Shown piece after piece: positions 1-3,959 of a stretch of DNA of 7,609 nt. Below the pieces are notes generated by a model, which did no database searches, was not told the origin of the DNA, and saw only the letters and a list, made by a program, of their open reading frames with translations. Position 1 is the stretch's first letter. Every line of letters starts with the position of its first letter. The position numbers and the translations under genes were made by a program. The stretch comes from Acidimicrobiia bacterium (GTDB lineage: Bacteria; Actinomycetota; Acidimicrobiia; Spongiisociales; JAENVV01). The stretch is from assembly GCA_020352575.1 (NCBI GenBank), contig CP070681.1, positions 1,223,434 to 1,231,042 on the forward strand. The letters run 5' to 3'.

Positions 1-344
1 GTGTTGGGCTTGTGGGAGCCGGCCGGGCTGGTCCCCTCGTACTTGTAGTAGATGCGGGCCGGCCCACCGATGGCGGCTTCCAGTCGGCGGGCTCGGAACA
101 GGGGTGACGGGCGCCACAGGCGGTAGGCGTCCAGCACGGGCTCGGGGATGTCGATGTAGCGGTCGGTGCTGACCTCTTGCATGATGAGGTCAATCGGGAA
201 GAGCGGGGCGAGGTCCTCGGGCCCGATCGGCTCCATCGTGCCGGGGTGGAGGGGCGGCGACGGGGGGTTCGGGAGGTCGGCGAGGATGTTGTACCACTGG
301 CGTGGCATCTCCGACTCGGGGAGGAGGTACTTCGTCTCCGACAT
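1..344 (-). CDS. trpB2: TrpB2-type tryptophan synthase beta chain, N-terminal part (cut by window edge)
   Basis: PLP enzyme expected to condense L-serine with indole to give tryptophan in the cytoplasm. Only the first 114 codons plus two bases are present; the gene runs off the left edge. The start [20 protein letters not shown], the later stretch [15 protein letters not shown] and the segment [16 protein letters not shown] are typical of the long TrpB2 branch (about 430-460 residues) rather than TrpB1, which pairs with TrpA. The SHKPN motif holds the lysine, residue 112, that should form the Schiff base with PLP. The ATG at 344 is supported by AGGAG on the minus strand, 7 nt upstream. No trpA is visible. 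The gene is divergent from the acyltransferase across an 83-bp spacer. The family call is confident; whether it is the main tryptophan synthase or an indole-salvage enzyme cannot be told here. Confidence 0.93.
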   Translation of the reverse strand, partial: MSETKYLLPESEMPRQWYNILADLPNPPSPPLHPGTMEPIGPEDLAPLFPIDLIMQEVSTDRYIDIPEPVLDAYRLWRPSPLFRARRLEAAIGGPARIYYKYEGTSPAGSHKPN

Positions 345-427
345 GGGCAGGCTCCTGGTTGACGGCTGTCAGGTGAAAATAGCGGGAGCCAGCGGCGCTA
401 GCCCCGGCAGTCGACCACTATGTGCCC
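345..427. promoter_or_regulatory. divergent trpB2 / acyltransferase promoter region
   Basis: This 83-bp spacer must hold promoters for both divergent genes. On the minus strand a TATTTT hexamer (381-376) is a possible -10 for trpB2, giving a leader of about 25 nt that includes the AGGAG. On the plus strand CACTAT (416-421) lies exactly 6 nt before the acyltransferase ATG at 428, a possible leaderless -10 with an imperfect first base. No convincing -35 was found for either. An imperfect inverted repeat occupies 388-402 (GCCAGCG-G-CGCTAGC, one mismatched pair) and could be an operator. All of this comes from motif inspection only. Confidence 0.35.
352..356 (-). promoter_or_regulatory. Shine-Dalgarno of trpB2
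   Basis: The minus strand reads AGGAG, then 7 nt, then ATG. This good ribosome-binding site fixes the trpB2 start. It contrasts with several other genes in the window that lack one. Confidence 0.75.
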
Positions 428-994
428 ATGCGATGGTTGGCCGAGTGGTTCCTTCGGATCCGGGGGTGGAAGCTCACCGGAGTCGGGGAGCTCCCCAAGA
501 AGTTCGTGGCCCTCGGCGTGCCCCATACGTCCAACTGGGATTTCGTGGCGTTCCTCGCCGTGATCTCTCGCTTCAAGGTCAAGGCAAGGGCGATCGGCAA
601 GGATTCGCTCGTGTCGGGGCGCTTCGGCGGATTCATGCGTCGTTTGGGGGTCATCCCTGTCAACCGAGACCATCCGGGTGGTCTCGTGGACCAGATGGTC
701 GACGAGTTCAACGCGGCCGACGAGATGGCGCTCGTCATCGCCCCTGAGGGCACTCGTTCGGCGCGGGCGCACTGGAAGTCGGGGTTCTACCGCATCGCGG
801 AAGCGGCGAAGGTGCCGGTGGTCCTGGCGTACATCGACTACGAGCGCAAGGAAGCCGGCTTCGGGAAGGTGCTCGAAATCACCGGCAAGGTGCGCGAGGA
901 CATGGATCGGATCCGGGCGTTCTACGCCACGAAGGGCCCGGGTCGCCATCCGGAGCGGGCGTCCCAGATCTACCTCCGGATGGAAGAGGCCTAG
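428..994 (+). CDS. PlsC-like 1-acylglycerol-3-phosphate / lysophospholipid acyltransferase family protein
   Basis: Probably transfers an acyl chain to a lysophospholipid or glycerol-phosphate acceptor at the inner face of the membrane. The protein has 188 residues from this ATG. It shows the acyltransferase block I as HTSNWD (H33 and D38, the HX4D catalytic pair), then GVIPVNRD, and block III as PEGTR (residues 106-110), in the order expected for the PlsC fold. It is shorter than typical PlsC (about 230-250 residues) and has no obvious N-terminal transmembrane helix, fitting a compact PlsC subfamily. A GTG at 422 in the same frame would add two residues. ATG 428 is preferred because neither start has a Shine-Dalgarno and CACTAT sits 6 nt before the ATG, as in a leaderless message. 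Its stop overlaps the stop of the convergent VOC gene. The exact acyl acceptor is unknown. Confidence 0.85.
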   Translation: MRWLAEWFLRIRGWKLTGVGELPKKFVALGVPHTSNWDFVAFLAVISRFKVKARAIGKDSLVSGRFGGFMRRLGVIPVNRDHPGGLVDQMVDEFNAADEMALVIAPEGTRSARAHWKSGFYRIAEAAKVPVVLAYIDYERKEAGFGKVLEITGKVREDMDRIRAFYATKGPGRHPERASQIYLRMEEA

Positions 995-997
995 GCC
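988..997. repeat. perfect palindrome centred on overlapping convergent stop codons
   Basis: GGCCTAGGCC is a perfect 10-bp palindrome. Its central CTAG contains the TAG stop of the plus-strand acyltransferase (992-994) and, on the other strand, the TAG stop of the VOC gene (993-991). Both genes therefore end in GCC TAG, and the coding regions overlap by 4 bp with no room for a separate terminator. Confidence 0.9.
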
Positions 998-1470
998 GTC
1001 GCCACCCCGGACCACTTCGCCAGCTCGGCGTCGAGGTCCAACCGCTCGACGACGGCTCTGTCCTCGTACTCGCCCCACGCCTCACGGGGCAGCATCCACA
1101 TCACCTCGAACTCGTTGCCGTCGGGGTCGGCGCCGTACACCGAGAGCGTGGCCCCGTGTGAGGACTCACCGTCGAGGTGGCCCGACTCGATGAGCGCGGT
1201 GCGGACGGCCGCGAGTTCGTCGACCGTGTCGACCTGCCAGGCGAGGTGGTAGAGCCCGATCTGCCCCGGTCGCTTGGGGATGGCGCGTTCGCCGAGGCCG
1301 AACAGGCCGAGGTCGTGGTGGTTGTCGGAGCCGGGGCATCGGAGGAAGCCGGCGCCGAAACGGGGCTCGCGTTGGACGAGCGTGAACCCGAGCACCCTTT
1401 GGTAGAAGTCGAGGGCACGGTCGAGGTCGTGGACGAAGAGGACTGCGTGGTTGAGCCTGCGTATGGGCAT
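991..1470 (-). CDS. VOC-family metalloprotein (glyoxalase / extradiol dioxygenase fold)
   Basis: The 159-residue protein has the paired beta-alpha-beta-beta-beta modules of the vicinal oxygen chelate superfamily. It starts MPIRRLNHAVLFVHDLDRAL, a classic first VOC strand with metal-ligand candidate H8. The other ligand candidates are H75 in GLYHLAWQV and E122 in GNEFEVMW, a 2-His-1-Glu set. The stretch DNHHDLGLFG (residues 49-58) resembles catechol 2,3-dioxygenase-like members (CatE type) more than glyoxalase I. The reading frame is open further upstream, but residues before this ATG are low-complexity Arg/Pro and cross the hairpin, so they are not credible. No Shine-Dalgarno precedes the ATG, but TACGGT lies exactly 6 nt before it, suggesting a leaderless message. 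It follows yceI with a 71-bp gap. The substrate cannot be assigned. Confidence 0.88.
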   Translation of the reverse strand: MPIRRLNHAVLFVHDLDRALDFYQRVLGFTLVQREPRFGAGFLRCPGSDNHHDLGLFGLGERAIPKRPGQIGLYHLAWQVDTVDELAAVRTALIESGHLDGESSHGATLSVYGADPDGNEFEVMWMLPREAWGEYEDRAVVERLDLDAELAKWSGVATA

Positions 1471-1476
1471 GTGGTC

Positions 1477-1482
1477 ACCGTA
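1477..1482 (-). promoter_or_regulatory. putative -10 (TACGGT) for a leaderless VOC transcript
   Basis: On the minus strand TACGGT (TANNNT form) is followed by exactly 6 nt and then the ATG, which places the predicted transcription start on the A of the start codon. No recognisable -35 is present; that position falls inside the hairpin at 1491-1520. The same layout recurs at marR and glyA. Confidence 0.5.
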
Positions 1483-1490
1483 GGGACGTC

Positions 1491-1520
1491 GAAGGGCGGG
1501 TGGAGTCCCACCCGCCCTTC
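1491..1520 (-). terminator. hairpin terminator after yceI, without U-tract
   Basis: A perfect 13-bp inverted repeat (GAAGGGCGGGTGG, loop of 4 nt, CCACCCGCCCTTC) begins 21 nt past the yceI stop. The stem is very GC-rich and no T-run follows on either strand. This matches the U-less hairpins common in high-GC actinobacteria. It probably ends or attenuates the yceI transcript before the VOC gene, whose own -10 lies 8 nt beyond it. Confidence 0.75.
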
Positions 1521-1541
1521 TGGTGCACGGAGGAGTGCGAC

Positions 1542-2087
1542 CTAGGAGAGTGCGGCCTGGGCTTCGATCTCGAGGTCGAAGGTCTTGGAGACGAGGAGGC
1601 CACCCGACTCGAGGGCGGCGTTCCAGGTGAGTCCCCACTGCTCGCGCTCGAGCTTGCCGGCAGCGGCGAACATCGCCTTCTGGTTGCCCCACGGGTCGGT
1701 CGTGACGCCGAGGTAGTCGAGCTCGAGGGTGATGGGGTTCGTGACGCCGGCCATGGTGAGGTCGCCGTCGATCTCGTAGCCCTCACCGGCCTTGCGGACC
1801 GCCGTGGACGCGAAGACCATCTCGGGGAACTCGTCGGCGTTCAGGAAGTCGGCCGAGCGGAGGTGGGCGTCGCGGTCGGCGACACCGGTGTCGATGGACG
1901 AGGGGTCGATGGTCACCGTGACCTTGGAGTCCTCGAGCTGCTCGGCGACCTCGATGGTGCCGCTGAAGGCCTTGAAGGAGCCGCGGACCTTGGAGGCGAT
2001 GAGGTGGCGGGCAACGGCACCGATCGTGGTGTGCGTGGGGTCGATCGTCCAGGTACCGGTCTGGGGGAGGGCTGCAGTCACCTGCAT
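1542..2087 (-). CDS. yceI: YceI-family polyisoprenoid-binding (lipocalin-like) protein, cytoplasmic form
   Basis: YceI proteins form a lipocalin-like barrel that binds long isoprenoid chains such as polyprenyl quinone precursors, and are often linked to stress. This 181-residue protein carries family signatures in order: WTIDPTHTTIGAVARHLIAS near the N-terminus (W13, D16, H19, H28), VRGSFKAFSGTI, RDAHLRSADFLNADEFP (residues 72-88), GDLTMAGVTNPI and a C-terminal DLEIEAQ strand. There is no signal peptide, unlike the periplasmic E. coli protein, so it should be cytoplasmic, as in many actinobacterial homologues. The ATG is supported by AAAGGA 6 nt upstream. It is divergent from marR with a strong promoter whose -35 abuts the marR -35, so repression by that MarR protein is likely. 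Ligand and physiological role are not visible from sequence. Confidence 0.93.
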   Translation of the reverse strand: MQVTAALPQTGTWTIDPTHTTIGAVARHLIASKVRGSFKAFSGTIEVAEQLEDSKVTVTIDPSSIDTGVADRDAHLRSADFLNADEFPEMVFASTAVRKAGEGYEIDGDLTMAGVTNPITLELDYLGVTTDPWGNQKAMFAAAGKLEREQWGLTWNAALESGGLLVSKTFDLEIEAQAALS

Positions 2088-2093
2088 GTGAAT

Positions 2094-2099
2094 TCCTTT
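2094..2099 (-). promoter_or_regulatory. Shine-Dalgarno of yceI
   Basis: The minus strand reads AAAGGA, then 6 nt, then ATG. This well-placed ribosome-binding site sits in the predicted 30-nt yceI leader. Confidence 0.75.
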
Positions 2100-2104
2100 G
2101 CGTA

Positions 2105-2152
2105 GTCAAACATTGACGAGGCAAAGGTATCACGCAGAGTATGACTCGTCAA
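2105..2152. promoter_or_regulatory. putative MarR operator region with inverted TTGACGAG repeats
   Basis: TTGACGAG occurs on the plus strand at 2113-2120 and on the minus strand at 2152-2145, an inverted pair with centres 32 bp apart (about three helical turns). Each copy also lies in a smaller palindrome: GTCAA-ACA-TTGAC at 2105-2117 and TGAC-TC-GTCA at 2142-2151. The first covers the start of the predicted yceI message; the second covers both -35 elements. Such dyads beside a divergent marR gene are typical of MarR-family operators. That the encoded MarR protein binds here is inference. Confidence 0.6.
2124..2152 (-). promoter_or_regulatory. yceI promoter (-35 TTGACG, 17 bp, -10 TACCTT)
   Basis: On the minus strand TTGACG (2152-2147) is followed after exactly 17 bp by TACCTT (2129-2124). 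This is a near-consensus housekeeping sigma promoter. The predicted start is near 2117, giving a leader of about 30 nt with a good Shine-Dalgarno. It is the best-looking promoter in the window. Its -35 lies inside one TTGACGAG repeat, and its start point lies at the edge of the other. Confidence 0.75.
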
Positions 2153-2169
2153 GTAATCCCGTGTACACT
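2141..2169 (+). promoter_or_regulatory. marR promoter (-35 ATGACT, 17 bp, -10 TACACT), leaderless
   Basis: ATGACT (2141-2146) and TACACT (2164-2169) are separated by 17 bp. The -10 ends exactly 6 nt before the ATG at 2176, so transcription should begin on the start codon itself. The -35 directly abuts the yceI -35 on the other strand, so the two polymerases cannot easily bind together. The -10 overlaps a perfect GTGTACAC palindrome (2161-2168). Confidence 0.6.
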
Positions 2170-2175
2170 GTGGAC

Positions 2176-2640
2176 ATGTCCGAATGCAGCAACCTCTGTG
2201 AGGACCCCCGCATCCACCAGTTCGGCGTCGCACTCGAGGCGATGGGCCGTATCACCCGGGTCCTTGCGGACCGCCTGAAGCAGGATTCGGGGCTCTCGAT
2301 GAGCGAGTTCGAAGGGCTGCTCCGCGTCGAGCGGTCCGGCGGATATGTGGCGATGGGTGAGCTGGCGAGCCAGCTGACGCTCACGAGCGGCGGAGTGACC
2401 CGCCTCATTGACCGGCTCGCCTCCATGGGGCTCATGGAGCGCAAGCCCTGCACCGACGACCGTCGGGTGCAGTGGGCGGTCATCACCGACGAGGGTCGAG
2501 CCAGGCTGCACGCCGCAGTCGCTCCCCATCTCGAGGACCTGTCTGCCGAGTGGTCGGGCCGGATGAGCCCCGACGAGCTCTCGATCGTCACCGAGGTGAT
2601 GGACCGACTCCGCGACCCGGTCCCTGAACCCGCAGCCTGA
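2176..2640 (+). CDS. MarR-family winged-helix transcriptional regulator
   Basis: A dimeric repressor that should bind palindromic DNA and release it when a small phenolic, oxidant or lipid ligand binds. The 154-residue protein fits the family length. Helix-turn-helix: MGELASQLTLTSGGVTRLID (residues 60-79). Wing: residues about 88-104 with the conserved DDRR (94-97). A helical dimerisation part lies at each end. ATG 2176 is chosen because the frame upstream runs through the promoter and operator, and TACACT lies 6 nt before this ATG; in-frame GTGs at 2161 and 2170 are less likely. Three cysteines stand out: C4, C8 and C92, the last in the wing just before DDRR, so redox or electrophile sensing is possible. 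It is divergent from yceI, and autoregulation is likely. glyA follows 34 bp downstream but has its own -10 and is probably not part of the regulon. Confidence 0.93.
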   Translation: MSECSNLCEDPRIHQFGVALEAMGRITRVLADRLKQDSGLSMSEFEGLLRVERSGGYVAMGELASQLTLTSGGVTRLIDRLASMGLMERKPCTDDRRVQWAVITDEGRARLHAAVAPHLEDLSAEWSGRMSPDELSIVTEVMDRLRDPVPEPAA

Positions 2641-2662
2641 CACCGCCGGGGGTGAGGCTCCC

Positions 2663-2668
2663 TATCCT
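2663..2668 (+). promoter_or_regulatory. putative -10 (TATCCT) for a leaderless glyA transcript
   Basis: TATCCT is followed by exactly 6 nt and then the glyA ATG, and no Shine-Dalgarno is found close to the start. A possible -35, CTGACA (2637-2642), overlaps the marR stop codon but has a 20-bp spacer, longer than ideal. Read-through from marR could add to expression because the gap between the genes is only 34 bp. Confidence 0.5.
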
Positions 2669-2674
2669 CGCCCC

Positions 2675-3952
2675 ATGACCGACGATCGCCCCATCCACGA
2701 AGTCGACCCCGAGTTCACCGCGCTCCTCACCAAGGACCTCCAGCGGCAGAACTCCAGCATCCACCTGATTGCATCCGAGAACTTCGCCTCGCAGGCCGTG
2801 ATGCAGGCGACGGGCTCCGTGTTCACCAACAAGTACGCCGAGGGCTATCCCGGACGGCGCTACTACGAGGGATGCGAGTTCATCGACCAGATGGAACGAC
2901 TCGCGCAGCAGCGCCTCCTCGACCTCCTGGGCGGCGTCCACGCAAATGTCCAGCCGCACTCGGGTGCCCAGGCGAACATGGCGGTCTACTTCGGCCTCCT
3001 CGAGCCCGGGGACAAGATCCTCGGCATGCGCCTCGACCAGGGCGGCCACCTCACCCACGGCTCCCACGTGAACTTCTCGGGGAAGCTCTACGACTTCTCC
3101 TCCTACGGGATCGATCCCGAGACCGAGCGCATCGACATGGACGCCCTCCGGGCCCAGGCGATCGAGGTCCGACCGAAGATCGTGCTCGCCGGGTACTCCT
3201 CGTACCCCCGCCACCTCGACTACGAGGCCTTCCGTTCGATCGCCGACGAGGTCGGTGCCCTCCTCATGGTGGACGCCGCACACTTCATCGGGCTCGTGGC
3301 CGGCAAGGCCATGCCGAATCCCGTCGACTACGCCGACATCGTGACGTTCACGACCCACAAGGCGCTCCGCGGTGCCCGTGGTGGGGCGATCATCACGAAC
3401 GACGAGGACCTCGGCCTGAAGATCCAGAAGGGCCTCTTCCCCGACGCCCAGGGTGGGTCGCTCTACAACCAGATCGCCGGCAAGGCCGTGACCTTCCATG
3501 AGGCCGCCCAGCCGGAGTTCCGCGTGTACGCCCAGCAGGTCATCGCCAACGCCCAGGCCATGGCGGACACCTTCTTGGCCCGGGGCGTCCGCCTCGTGAC
3601 CGGCGGCACCGACAACCACCTCGTGCTCGTCGACCTCCGCTCGGTGAACGAGGATCTCACCGGCAAGGACGCAGCCAAGATGCTGGACTCGGTCGGGATC
3701 ACGCTCAACTTCAACGCCATCCCGAACGATCCCCGTCCGCCGTTCCGCGCCTCCGGCGTCCGCATCGGGACCCCGGCCATGACGACGCAGGGCATGCGGG
3801 AGGAAGAGGCCGTCCAGACCGCCAACCTCATGACCGACGCACTCGAGGCGTACGGCGACGAGGCCCGGCTCGCAGAGATCGAGGAGTCGGTGCGGGCGTT
3901 GGCACGTCGGTTCCCGCCGTACCCAGAGGGGTTCGTGGGCTACCCCGGCTGA
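2675..3952 (+). CDS. glyA: serine hydroxymethyltransferase
   Basis: PLP enzyme interconverting serine plus tetrahydrofolate with glycine plus 5,10-methylene-tetrahydrofolate, the main cytosolic source of one-carbon units. The 425 residues cover the full family length. Landmarks in order: LIASENFAS (31-39), TNKYAEGYPGRRYY (51-64), NVQPHSGAQAN (91-101), HLTHGSHVNFSGK (125-137), MVDAAHFIGLVAG (198-210) with PLP-contacting D200 and H203, PLP lysine K229 in TTHK, and SGVRIGTPAMTT (360-371) with substrate-carboxylate R363. Numbering from D200 on matches E. coli GlyA. Several normally fixed positions differ: THKALRGARGG where THKTLxGPRGG is usual, YYEGCE for YYGGCE, HGSHVNF for HGSPVNF, and NFNAIP for NKNxIP. 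This suggests a divergent branch, but the catalytic set is intact. Its stop abuts the stop of the convergent cyclase gene. Confidence 0.95.
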   Translation: MTDDRPIHEVDPEFTALLTKDLQRQNSSIHLIASENFASQAVMQATGSVFTNKYAEGYPGRRYYEGCEFIDQMERLAQQRLLDLLGGVHANVQPHSGAQANMAVYFGLLEPGDKILGMRLDQGGHLTHGSHVNFSGKLYDFSSYGIDPETERIDMDALRAQAIEVRPKIVLAGYSSYPRHLDYEAFRSIADEVGALLMVDAAHFIGLVAGKAMPNPVDYADIVTFTTHKALRGARGGAIITNDEDLGLKIQKGLFPDAQGGSLYNQIAGKAVTFHEAAQPEFRVYAQQVIANAQAMADTFLARGVRLVTGGTDNHLVLVDLRSVNEDLTGKDAAKMLDSVGITLNFNAIPNDPRPPFRASGVRIGTPAMTTQGMREEEAVQTANLMTDALEAYGDEARLAEIEESVRALARRFPPYPEGFVGYPG

Positions 3953-3959
3953 TCAGCCG
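3946..3959. repeat. 14-bp perfect palindrome centred on abutting convergent stop codons
   Basis: CGGCTGATCAGCCG is perfectly self-complementary. Its centre is the junction between the TGA of glyA (3950-3952) and the TGA of the minus-strand cyclase gene (3955-3953); both genes end GGC TGA. As RNA it could form a 5-bp stem with a GAUC loop on either transcript. That is short for a terminator, and no T-run follows, so a terminator role is uncertain. Confidence 0.85.

Noticed and set aside
166..747. 193-codon plus-strand open frame at the left end
   Set aside because: Runs antisense to trpB2 and out of frame through the acyltransferase; low-complexity product without motifs.
398..1078. 226-codon minus-strand open frame across the acyltransferase gene
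   Set aside because: Arg/Gly/His-rich product with no family signature, antisense to a gene with clear acyltransferase motifs; a typical GC-rich shadow frame.
1471..1692. 74-residue N-terminal extension of the VOC protein
   Set aside because: The extension is Arg/Pro-rich, crosses the hairpin and the yceI 3' end, and the VOC fold begins right at MPIRRLNH.
2098..2175. 26-residue N-terminal extension of the MarR protein
   Set aside because: It would translate through the promoter elements and operator dyads; the ATG at 2176 has a -10 at leaderless spacing and matches family length.
2641..2674. Riboswitch or structured leader before glyA
   Set aside because: Only 34 bp separate marR and glyA, too short for a glycine or other known riboswitch, and the start appears leaderless.
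2588..3619. 343-codon open frame antisense to glyA
   Set aside because: No recognisable domain; exists because stop codons are rare opposite GC-rich coding DNA. glyA is unambiguous on the other strand.
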